DNA of 7,574 nucleotides from Candidatus Micrarchaeota archaeon CG08_land_8_20_14_0_20_59_11. Lineage in GTDB: Archaea > Micrarchaeota > Micrarchaeia > Norongarragalinales > Norongarragalinaceae. Location of the stretch: contig PEXZ01000052.1 of the NCBI GenBank assembly GCA_002763345.1, positions 1-7,574 on the forward strand, read 5' to 3'. Every line of letters starts with the position of its first letter. Position 1 is the stretch's first letter. The notes beneath the pieces are model-generated. The model ran no database searches. It had not been told where the DNA came from and was given only the letters and a program-made list of their open reading frames with translations. The translations under genes and the position numbers were made by a program. Below are positions 1-6,015 of this stretch, piece after piece.

Positions 1-930
<930 letters not shown>

Positions 931-934
<4 letters not shown>

Positions 935-1257
935 TTCCTCGCCTTTTTCGGCGCTTCCGGCAACGCAGCAACCTGAACTCTCAAGCCGCCCACCTTCGAT
1001 GCCGCGAAGTTGTAGACGATGGCGCCGAAGAATCCCGCGAAACCGAACGAGCCCGCCGCAATCAGCGGGAATATTATAATCGCGCCGATGCCGAGCGCGA
1101 GGTCGAACCCGCGCAGGCTGGAGTAGGCGCCGCCCGTGAGCATGAGCAGCTCCATCACGACAATCGCGAACAGCGCGTACAGCAGTCCGAGCAGGCCGCC
1201 CGTAAGCGCGAAAACCCTGAACGCGCTCTTCGGCTCCACTCTCCTGATTTCGGGCAT
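931..1257 (-). CDS. Small two-helix membrane protein, DUF3566-like
   Basis: A 108-residue integral membrane protein of unknown function. A short basic N-terminus (MPEIRRVEPKSAFRV) is followed by a hydrophobic segment at about 15-40, a short loop around 41-52 and a long Gly/Ala/Phe-rich hydrophobic segment at about 53-88. A VGGLRVQV strand and a Lys/Pro tail follow. The pattern of a polar EPxS start, two helices and a terminal Y-N-x-x-A-x-x-x-G-G-L/I motif resembles archaeal DUF3566-type proteins; this is recognition by eye. The ATG at 1257 is preferred over an in-frame ATG at 1326, because that one would lie inside the end of the ATPase gene, while 1257 sits 24-25 bases after a strong TATA box, as expected for a leaderless message. 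Its stop overlaps the GluRS start (ATGA), so both are probably translated from one transcript. No functional link to GluRS can be inferred beyond co-transcription. Confidence 0.8.
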
Positions 1258-1275
1258 GACGAGATATGCGCGCGC

Positions 1276-1286
1276 TTTTTTATATC
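1276..1286 (-). promoter_or_regulatory. TATA box for the DUF3566-like/GluRS operon
   Basis: On the minus strand this reads GATATAAAAAA, a near-ideal archaeal TATA element, centred about 24-25 bases before the ATG at 1257. That spacing places transcription start at or next to the start codon, implying a leaderless mRNA for the first gene. Confidence 0.7.
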
Positions 1287-1299
1287 CCCGCCGTCGGGG
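1286..1299. repeat. GC hairpin directly after the ATPase stop codon
   Basis: Perfect 5-bp inverted repeat CCCCG-CCGT-CGGGG. On the minus strand it begins two bases after the TGA of the ATPase gene and ends against the TATA box of the next operon. No T-run follows it on the minus strand, so it does not resemble an intrinsic terminator; it may simply protect the ATPase mRNA 3' end or be a GC-rich element upstream of TATA. Confidence 0.5.
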
Positions 1300-1300
1300 G

Positions 1301-3910
1301 TCAGTAATACCCGTATTTCTTGGCAAACCACGACTTCACGACCTGAACAGCCACGACGTAGCCGCCGACTATCAGCGCGAGCGCGCCGAAGAATTCCAGC
1401 GGCATGGGTACGAATCCTAACGAGGCGCCGAAAGGCAGGAACGTGAGCAGGATGCCGAAAAGTATTACGCCGATTGTGGTGAGCACGAGCGTCCCGCTCG
1501 GCCTGCTCTCGATGAACGGCACCTTGCCCGTGCGGATGACGTGGATTACCAGCGTCTGGGTGCACAGCGACTCGATGAACCAGCCCGTGTGGAAGAACGC
1601 CTGGGGCGCGTGGAACACGAACAGCAACACGCCGAACGTGACGAAGTCGAAAACCGAGCTCACGGGCCCGATTATCATCATGAATTTCTTGATGGACTCC
1701 ACGTTCCATGGCCTCGGCTTCGTCAGGTATTCCTCGTCGACGGCGTCGGTGGGTATCGCCACCTGCGAGACGTCGTAGAGGAAGTTGTTCACGAGAATCT
1801 GAATCGGCGCCATCGGCAGGAACGGCAGGAACAGGCTTGCGCCGGTCATGCTTATCATATTGCCGAGGTTGGAACTCGAACCCATGCGCACGTATTTTAT
1901 GATGTTTCCGAAGGTCTTCCTGCCCTCGACGACTCCGTCCTCGAGTACCGTAAGGCTCTTCCTGAGCAGGATGATGTCCGCCGACTCCCTCGCTATATCT
2001 ACCGCGTTGTCGACCGTTATCCCCACGTCCGACGCCTTGAGCGCGGGCGCGTCGTTTATCCCGTCGCCGAGATATCCGACGGTGTGCCCATTCGTGCGCA
2101 GGGCGTTTATGATGCGCTCCTTGTGGCTGGGCGACAGGCGCACGAATACGTTCGCCTCCTCGACGGCGCGCCTCAGCTCCTCGTCGCTCATGTTCTCTAT
2201 GCGGTCGCCAGACACGAGCCCCGGGACCCTGAGCCCGATCTCGTCGCACACCTTAAGCGTGACGAGCTCGTTGTCGCCAGTGAGCACCTTGAGTTGTATG
2301 CCCAGCTTCTCCAGCATCGGGACGGTCTTCTTCGCGCTCGCCTTCGGCGGGTCGAGGAACGCGAGGTACCCTTTGAGCACGAGCCCCGTTTCGTCGTTCT
2401 TGTCGAACGTCGGCTTCTTTTCCATGTCGCGGAACGCAACCGCGAGCACGCGGAAGCCGTCCTTGCTGAGTTTGATGTACTCCCTATGGAGTTTCTGGCG
2501 CATCTTCTCGTCCATTGGCTTGATTTTGCCGCCGATTTCCACCGCGGAGCAGCGCCTGAATATCTCCTTCGGCGCGCCCTTGGCTATCAGCCTTGCACCG
2601 CGCGTTTTTACGGCTCCCGGGCTCTCTATCACCACGGACATTATCTTGCGCGAGAAGTCGAACGGTATCTCGTCGAGTTTCCTGTATTCGGCGACGATGA
2701 TCTTCTCGTGCTTGAGAATCGCCCTGTCCAGCAGATTCTTCAATCCCGTCTGGTAGTAGCTGTTCAGGTATCCCTGCATCAGCACGCTCTCGTCCTCCCT
2801 GCCCTCGACGTTGAGGTGCTTTTCGAGGACAATCGTGTTCCTGGTCAGCGTGCCTGTCTTGTCGGTGCAGAGGACGTCCATGGCGCCGAAGTTCTGGATG
2901 GAGTTCAATCTTTTGACAATCACCTGCTTCGCGGCCATGCGCCGCGCGCCCTTCGATAGGTTTATCGTGACTATCATGGGCAGCATCGCCGGCGCCAGCC
3001 CCACCGCTACGGCGAGCGAGAACAGGAACGCCTCCACGATGTTGCCCTTCAGTATGGCGTTTATCGCGAATATCGCGATTACGAGCACGATGATGAACCG
3101 CAGGAGCAGCATGGTGAATTCGCGCACGCCGCGCTCGAAACTCGTCTCCACCCACGTGTTAGAGAGCTTCTTGGAAAGTGCGCCGAACTGCGTGCGGACG
3201 CCGGTCTTCACGACAAGCCCGTAGCCCGTCCCGCTCACCACGCTCGAGCCCATGAACGCCATGTTCGTCAGCTCGGTCGGAGAGGTGCCCTTCGGGGTTA
3301 TCGGGTCGCTTCTTTTTTCAACGGGGAAGGATTCGCCAGTAAGGGACGATTGGTTGACGAACAGGTCCTTGCATGATATTATCCTCAAATCCGCGGGTAT
3401 CATATCGCCTGCGTACAGGTCCACCACGTCGCCCACTACCAGCTCCCGCGTCGGCACCTCGCGCGCCTTGCCGTTTCGCAGGATGGTGGATGTAACGCGG
3501 ACCATCTCGCCGAGCTTTTCCGCCTCCTTGCCCGCGCGGTATTCCTGTAGGAAGGAAAGCACCGCGCTGAGGATCGCCATCGCGAGGACGATGAGCGCGC
3601 TTATCTTTTCGCCGAAGAAGTACGAAAAGACGCATATGATGAGGAGGATTGAGACGAGCGGATTGACGAAGTAGGAAAGGAACTTCATCAGGAGCCCGCG
3701 CTTCTGCTTCTTGGCGAGCTCGTTGTATCCAAGCGCGGCGGCGCGCTTCTTCGCCTCCGATTCGCTCAGCCCCGATGTGGACGATTTCAGTTTCGACAGC
3801 AGTTCATCGGCGGTCAGCGACGCAAGGTCGTGGTCGCTGACGGTTTCGATGCCCAGCGCGGCGTGGGCGGCGGCTTCGGGCCGCATCATCTGGGGAACTG
3901 AAGCGGGCAT
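1301..3910 (-). CDS. mgtA: Magnesium-translocating P-type ATPase (P3B, MgtA/MgtB type)
   Basis: Membrane pump expected to import Mg2+ using ATP. The 869 residues are full length for MgtA/MgtB and end in a WFAKKYGYY tail like the family's YGW/Q ending. Visible landmarks: N-terminal cation-ATPase domain (about 25-75), first helix pair (75-120), actuator-domain TGES at 191-194, TM4 around 295-315, phosphorylation site DKTGT with D350, nucleotide-binding KGAP 444-447, TGDN 544-547, hinge GDGINDAP 615-622, and six C-terminal helices from about 670. The IQNFGAMD block just before DKTGT, NSYYQTGLKNLLD at 383-395 and NNFLYDVSQVAIP at 708-720 are MgtA signatures that separate it from P2 Ca2+ pumps. 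The odd point is TM4: the family reads PEMLPMI, but here it is P-A-M-L-P (307-311), so the TM4 glutamate is replaced by A308 (codon GCG). The start at 3910 is supported by a TATA-like element about 28 bases upstream. The gene appears monocistronic. Confidence 0.95.
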   Translation of the reverse strand: MPASVPQMMRPEAAAHAALGIETVSDHDLASLTADELLSKLKSSTSGLSESEAKKRAAALGYNELAKKQKRGLLMKFLSYFVNPLVSILLIICVFSYFFGEKISALIVLAMAILSAVLSFLQEYRAGKEAEKLGEMVRVTSTILRNGKAREVPTRELVVGDVVDLYAGDMIPADLRIISCKDLFVNQSSLTGESFPVEKRSDPITPKGTSPTELTNMAFMGSSVVSGTGYGLVVKTGVRTQFGALSKKLSNTWVETSFERGVREFTMLLLRFIIVLVIAIFAINAILKGNIVEAFLFSLAVAVGLAPAMLPMIVTINLSKGARRMAAKQVIVKRLNSIQNFGAMDVLCTDKTGTLTRNTIVLEKHLNVEGREDESVLMQGYLNSYYQTGLKNLLDRAILKHEKIIVAEYRKLDEIPFDFSRKIMSVVIESPGAVKTRGARLIAKGAPKEIFRRCSAVEIGGKIKPMDEKMRQKLHREYIKLSKDGFRVLAVAFRDMEKKPTFDKNDETGLVLKGYLAFLDPPKASAKKTVPMLEKLGIQLKVLTGDNELVTLKVCDEIGLRVPGLVSGDRIENMSDEELRRAVEEANVFVRLSPSHKERIINALRTNGHTVGYLGDGINDAPALKASDVGITVDNAVDIARESADIILLRKSLTVLEDGVVEGRKTFGNIIKYVRMGSSSNLGNMISMTGASLFLPFLPMAPIQILVNNFLYDVSQVAIPTDAVDEEYLTKPRPWNVESIKKFMMIIGPVSSVFDFVTFGVLLFVFHAPQAFFHTGWFIESLCTQTLVIHVIRTGKVPFIESRPSGTLVLTTIGVILFGILLTFLPFGASLGFVPMPLEFFGALALIVGGYVVAVQVVKSWFAKKYGYY

Positions 3911-3933
3911 GCAGAATCAGGTAGGCGCGCATT

Positions 3934-3945
3934 GCTTAAAAAAAG
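3934..3945 (-). promoter_or_regulatory. TATA-like element for mgtA
   Basis: The minus strand reads CCTTTTTTTAAGC, a T/A-rich TATA-like box centred about 27-28 bases before the ATG at 3910. It implies a leaderless or almost leaderless mRNA, leaving no room for a 5' Mg2+-sensing leader of the bacterial mgtA kind. The T7 run could also act as a back-up terminator for transcription coming from tRNA-Leu. Confidence 0.55.
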
Positions 3946-3961
3946 GTGCGGTGGCTCCGCC

Positions 3962-3993
3962 AAAAGAAAACGCCGCGCCGCCCTTTTTCTTTT
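3962..3993. repeat. Inverted repeat AAAAGAAAA / TTTTCTTTT with GC-rich loop
   Basis: Perfect 9-bp arms at 3962-3970 and 3985-3993, separated by a 14-base G/C-only-plus-T loop. Part of the noncoding stretch between mgtA and tRNA-Leu. On either strand the arms contribute T-rich tracts that could stop archaeal RNA polymerase; no gene on the plus strand ends here. Confidence 0.6.
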
Positions 3994-4001
3994 AGCGCAG
4001 G

Positions 4002-4027
4002 TTTTCTTTTTCCGCAGAAAAAGAAAA
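4002..4027. repeat. Perfect 11-bp inverted repeat just downstream of tRNA-Leu
   Basis: Arms TTTTCTTTTTC (4002-4012) and GAAAAAGAAAA (4017-4027) with loop CGCA (4013-4016). It begins three bases beyond the tRNA-Leu discriminator base on the minus strand. It shares the AAAAGAAAA core with the neighbouring repeat at 3962-3993, so the spacer holds four copies of this core in alternating orientation. Confidence 0.75.
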
Positions 4028-4029
4028 AG
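4017..4029 (-). terminator. Oligo-T terminator of tRNA-Leu
   Basis: Immediately after the tRNA 3' end the minus strand reads CTTTTTCTTTTTC, two T5 runs. Archaeal RNA polymerase commonly terminates at such T-rich tracts; the fold-back potential with 4002-4012 may add to it. Confidence 0.6.
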
Positions 4030-4136
4030 TGCAGGGGGAGAGATTCGAACTCTCGAACCCCTGAGGGAATGGATAACGCATCGCTTAGTCAACGACCTTG
4101 AGTCCATCGCATTTGACCAGGCTTTGCTACCCCTGC
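4030..4136 (-). tRNA. tRNA-Leu(CAA) with a 22-base intron
   Basis: Class II tRNA, 107 bases in the gene and 85 after splicing. Acceptor stem GCAGGGG/CCCCTGC with discriminator A; no CCA is encoded. D-arm GCA/TGC with GG in the loop, anticodon stem ATGGA/TCCAT, spliced loop CTCAAGA with anticodon CAA at 4100-4098, a long variable arm (CCCT/GGGG pairing), and T-arm GAGAG-TTCGAAT-CTCTC. The intron at 4075-4096 lies between positions 37 and 38, the usual archaeal site. It folds into a 3-4-3 bulge-helix-bulge: bulge AG|G, central helix CTCA/TGCG with one mismatch opposite U33, bulge TT|A, and a TCG/CGA stem closing a nine-base intron loop. The long variable arm and CAA anticodon give the leucine identity. 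Confidence 0.96.
4075..4096 (-). other. tRNA-Leu intron (bulge-helix-bulge)
   Basis: The 22-base intron begins GTCG after G37 and ends GCGTT before A38. It is expected to be removed by the archaeal tRNA splicing endonuclease. The boundaries follow from restoring a 7-base anticodon loop and from the 3-base bulges with the cut after the second base on each side. Confidence 0.88.
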
Positions 4137-4161
4137 ACGCAAATAGTTTCCGCCCAGTAGC

Positions 4162-4172
4162 ATAAATATATT
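4162..4172 (-). promoter_or_regulatory. TATA box for tRNA-Leu
   Basis: The minus strand reads AATATATTTAT, a strong archaeal TATA element centred about 30 bases before the mature tRNA 5' end. Transcription would start a few bases before the tRNA, leaving a short leader for RNase P to remove. Confidence 0.7.
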
Positions 4173-4253
4173 GCGCAGACGGAGAGAAACCGAGCGTGGG
4201 GTGGGGAATCGGAGGGCGCGAGAAGGGAGGGGTCAGGAGGACCTTGAAACTGG

Positions 4254-4270
4254 GGGAACCGTAGGTTCCC
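4254..4270. repeat. 7-bp hairpin downstream of tRNA-Ala
   Basis: Perfect inverted repeat GGGAACC-GTA-GGTTCCC on the plus strand, 13 bases past the tRNA-Ala 3' end on the minus strand. It may be part of the tRNA-Ala 3' trailer. No clear T-run follows, so a terminator role is uncertain. The rest of the 4137-4282 spacer is purine-rich on the plus strand and holds only the tRNA-Leu promoter. Confidence 0.6.
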
Positions 4271-4282
4271 GCGGTTCAGGAA

Positions 4283-4354
4283 TGGACCGGACGGGATTTG
4301 AACCCGTAGCCTCATGCTTGCGGAGCATGCGATCTACCGTTGATCTACCGGCCC
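4283..4354 (-). tRNA. tRNA-Ala(CGC) with C33
   Basis: A 72-base tRNA without an intron or encoded CCA. Acceptor stem GGGCCGG/CCGGTCC contains the G3:U70 wobble pair, the main alanine identity element; the discriminator is A. D-arm GATC-AACGGTA-GATC, anticodon stem CATGC/GCATG, loop TCCGCAA with anticodon CGC at 4322-4320, variable loop AGGCT, T-arm ACGGG-TTCAAAT-CCCGT. All stems are fully paired. The unusual point is position 33 (base 4323), which is C where elongator tRNAs almost always have U. Reading the loop one base earlier restores U33 but breaks the anticodon stem and puts a pyrimidine at position 37, so Ala(CGC) with C33 is the better reading. Confidence 0.93.
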
Positions 4355-4361
4355 TCTGCGC

Positions 4362-4383
4362 GACGCATGCGGCTGCATGCGTC
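4362..4383. repeat. Perfect 9-bp inverted repeat in the divergent promoter region
   Basis: GACGCATGC (4362-4370), spacer GGCT, GCATGCGTC (4375-4383). It lies 7 bases upstream of the tRNA-Ala 5' end and 58 bases before the ATG of the divergent membrane-protein gene. It could be a dyad operator for a dimeric regulator or a hairpin in the tRNA-Ala leader. The embedded GCATGC also occurs in the tRNA-Ala anticodon stem region (4325-4330). Confidence 0.75.
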
Positions 4384-4393
4384 AAGTTGGGAT

Positions 4394-4403
4394 AGAAATT
4401 TAG
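4394..4403 (-). promoter_or_regulatory. Candidate TATA box for tRNA-Ala
   Basis: The minus strand reads CTAAATTTC, a moderate TATA-like element about 45 bases before the tRNA-Ala 5' end, which would give a leader of roughly 15-20 bases. A second candidate, CTTAAATACC at 4411-4420 read on the minus strand, would place the whole inverted repeat at 4362-4383 inside the leader. The sequence alone does not decide between them. Confidence 0.35.
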
Positions 4404-4410
4404 AGGAACA

Positions 4411-4420
4411 GGTATTTAAG
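4411..4420 (+). promoter_or_regulatory. TATA box for the LPG-synthase-like membrane protein
   Basis: GGTATTTAAG, preceded by purine-rich GAGGAACA that could serve as a BRE. Its centre is 26 bases before the ATG at 4442, the standard archaeal spacing for transcription starting on the start codon. Confidence 0.65.
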
Positions 4421-4441
4421 CGTCTTGCAGAAACGTTTCTC

Positions 4442-5371
4442 ATGCGCCCCCTCGTCGCGCTCAACATAGTCGTCGCAGTCGCGCTCGCCGCATTCTTCGT
4501 AAACTCGTTCGATTTCTCCTCGGCGTTCAAGGGCGTGGAATGGCTCTGGGTTCTGCCTGCGATTGCGTTCTACCTGCTGCTCAACATCATAAGCGCGTGG
4601 CGGCTGCGCTGGCTTGCGGGAAAATTTTCGGGGAAATGCGTCTCTTTCAGCCGCGCCTTCTGGCTGCACATGGGAGGGATGACGCTCAGCGACTACACGC
4701 CCGGGCGCGCGGGCTACGTGCTCGTCGCGCTGAAGGCGCAGGATTTGGGCTTGCAGCAGAAGCGGGTCGGCGGCCGTGTGCTCGGCATATCGTTGGCGAG
4801 CGACTTCCTCGTGCGCGGATTTTTCGCGGTCGCAGCAGCCTTGCTCCTCGTTTCGGCGCTCCATTCGCAGGCGGTGCTTTACGCGGGCGCGTTCCTGCTC
4901 CTGCTTTCGATGGCGGTGCTGTGGGCGTGCTGGAGAAGGAACCAATTCGCCGTGAAAATCCTCCGGTTGCTTCCTTCGGGCGAAAGGCTCGCGTCCGCCT
5001 ACGAAACCGTTTTCGAAAAAGGCGTTGCGAAGCGCGTTCTTGCCAAGAGCGTCCTTCTCAGCGTCGCGGGCGCGTTTGTCCGCGGCGCGGAATGGATGCT
5101 GCTGGCGAAGGCGCTGGGCGTTTCGGAGATAGGGTTCGGCGCCCTCGGCGTTTTCACGGCATTCAACGCAGTTCTAACCGCGCTTTCGTTCGTGCCGCTC
5201 AGCATAGCGGGCATCGGTTTGCAGGAAGGCGCGGGAGCGCTCCTGTTCGCCGCCGCTCTCGGCGTAGCCCTGCCTTCGGCTGCGGCTCTGATGATTCTCG
5301 TCCGCGTGGTGGAGTCAGGAACCGACCTTATTGGGTTGCGGCTTTTCCTTCCTTCTCGTATTCCTCGGTGA
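4442..5371 (+). CDS. LPG-synthase-TM / UPF0104 family integral membrane protein
   Basis: A 309-residue polytopic membrane protein of the flippase-like family related to the transmembrane part of lysylphosphatidylglycerol synthase (PF03706 type). Such proteins are often linked to lipid or glycolipid handling, but the substrate here is unknown. Hydrophobic segments lie at about 3-20, 33-53, 120-140, 142-162, 202-222, 228-250 and 262-300. Two conserved family motifs are visible: S83-D-Y-T-P-G-R89, the loop motif with P-G-R, and P252-L-S-I-A-G-I-G-L-Q-E262, matching the PxSxGGxGxxE motif. It lacks the cytosolic aminoacyl-transferase domain of full MprF. An upstream in-frame ATG exists at 4340, but that region is tRNA-Ala, and ATG 4442 sits 26 bases from a TATA box, so a leaderless start at 4442 is chosen. 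The last 44 bases overlap the convergent FKBP gene. Confidence 0.88.
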   Translation: MRPLVALNIVVAVALAAFFVNSFDFSSAFKGVEWLWVLPAIAFYLLLNIISAWRLRWLAGKFSGKCVSFSRAFWLHMGGMTLSDYTPGRAGYVLVALKAQDLGLQQKRVGGRVLGISLASDFLVRGFFAVAAALLLVSALHSQAVLYAGAFLLLLSMAVLWACWRRNQFAVKILRLLPSGERLASAYETVFEKGVAKRVLAKSVLLSVAGAFVRGAEWMLLAKALGVSEIGFGALGVFTAFNAVLTALSFVPLSIAGIGLQEGAGALLFAAALGVALPSAAALMILVRVVESGTDLIGLRLFLPSRIPR

Positions 5372-6005
5372 AAGAGACGCGCTTCACTTCCGGAATGTAG
5401 GCGAACAGTTGCGAAACGAACCGCATCTTGCTCACTATGAAGTCCGTGTTCTTCTTCACGCCTTCGCCGGCTGTCGCGGTCACGGTTCCAGCTGAAAAGG
5501 ACGCCTTCGTGCCCGGAACCAAATCCTCCGCAAGCGCAGGAACCTTGTCTTCGGCCTTCTCGAAGACGCCGAGCACCCTGAATTCGTATTCGACTTCCTG
5601 TCCGGCAAGCTCGTGGTTGAAATCAACCATCACGCGCCCGCCGGAGACGCTCTGTATGCGCGCCGGCTGTCCGTCGAAATCCAGAACCATGCCGGGCTTC
5701 GGGTCCACGTTCTGTTCGCGGAACCTGCCGATCGGTATCAGTTTCACGAGCTCGGCGTTGCGTTTTCCGAACGCCTTTTCGGGCGCGAGTTTGACGGTTC
5801 GCGAATCGCCGGCTTTCGCGTTCAGCAGTTCCTCGTCGAGCCCCTTCACTGCGACTCCTTTCCCGACGGGCACGAGCACCGCTCCGTATTTCGCGCGGGG
5901 GTTGAATATTTTTTCCTTCTTCGCCTTCTCGGCGTCGGTTGTGTCGAAGACTCGTCCCGCCGCCCTGCCCGTGTATTCTATTTTGGCGAAATCCCCTTCC
6001 TTCAT
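5328..6005 (-). CDS. FKBP-type peptidyl-prolyl cis-trans isomerase, long archaeal (SlyD-like) form
   Basis: Cytoplasmic prolyl isomerase and folding chaperone; it has no signal peptide. The 225 residues show the FKBP core: Y11-T-G13, V19-F-D-T-T23, the VPVGKGVAVKGLDEEL segment (45-60) and the LAPEKAFGKRN strand (73-83). An insert-in-flap (IF) chaperone domain occupies about 86-130. The core closes with DFNHELAGQEVEYEFRV (128-144), the classic SlyD/archaeal FKBP ending. A further domain of about 75 residues (150-225) with the VKRVSFTEEYEKEG tail corresponds to the extra C-terminal domain of long archaeal FKBPs near 26 kDa. It has no His-rich metal-binding tail. It is the last gene of the three-gene operon, 6 bases after the ectodomain protein, with GGTGAT as ribosome binding site overlapping the upstream TGA stop. 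Co-transcription with a secreted-side protein may be only operonic convenience. Confidence 0.94.
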   Translation of the reverse strand: MKEGDFAKIEYTGRAAGRVFDTTDAEKAKKEKIFNPRAKYGAVLVPVGKGVAVKGLDEELLNAKAGDSRTVKLAPEKAFGKRNAELVKLIPIGRFREQNVDPKPGMVLDFDGQPARIQSVSGGRVMVDFNHELAGQEVEYEFRVLGVFEKAEDKVPALAEDLVPGTKASFSAGTVTATAGEGVKKNTDFIVSKMRFVSQLFAYIPEVKRVSFTEEYEKEGKAATQ

Positions 6006-6008
6006 TTG

Positions 6009-6015
6009 TCATCAC
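6009..6015 (-). promoter_or_regulatory. Ribosome binding site for FKBP overlapping the upstream stop
   Basis: The minus strand reads GGGTGATGACAAATG: the GGTGAT Shine-Dalgarno sequence contains the TGA stop (6014-6012) of the ectodomain gene and ends five bases before the FKBP ATG. This arrangement suggests translational coupling. Confidence 0.65.

Noticed and set aside
1258..1326. Upstream ATG at 1326 as start of the small membrane gene
   Set aside because: It would overlap the end of mgtA and include the TATA box within the coding region; the ATG at 1257 fits the leaderless spacing.
1155..2249. Minus-strand frame of 364 codons overlapping the end of mgtA and the small membrane gene
   Set aside because: Arg/Ala/Gly-rich out-of-frame translation of two well-supported genes.
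1541..2959. Plus-strand open frame of 472 codons, the largest antisense frame
   Set aside because: It is fully inside the mgtA coding region on the opposite strand. Its His/Arg/Val/Leu-rich composition is an artefact of GC-biased third positions; there is no motif, promoter or ribosome binding site.
4173..4282. Possible third RNA gene between the two tRNAs
   Set aside because: Only a 7-bp hairpin and a purine-rich tract are visible; there is no cloverleaf and no clear C/D or H/ACA box set.
4340..4441. Upstream ATG at 4340 as start of the LPG-synthase-like gene
   Set aside because: This would place the start inside tRNA-Ala and add 34 hydrophilic residues not expected in the family; the TATA box supports 4442.
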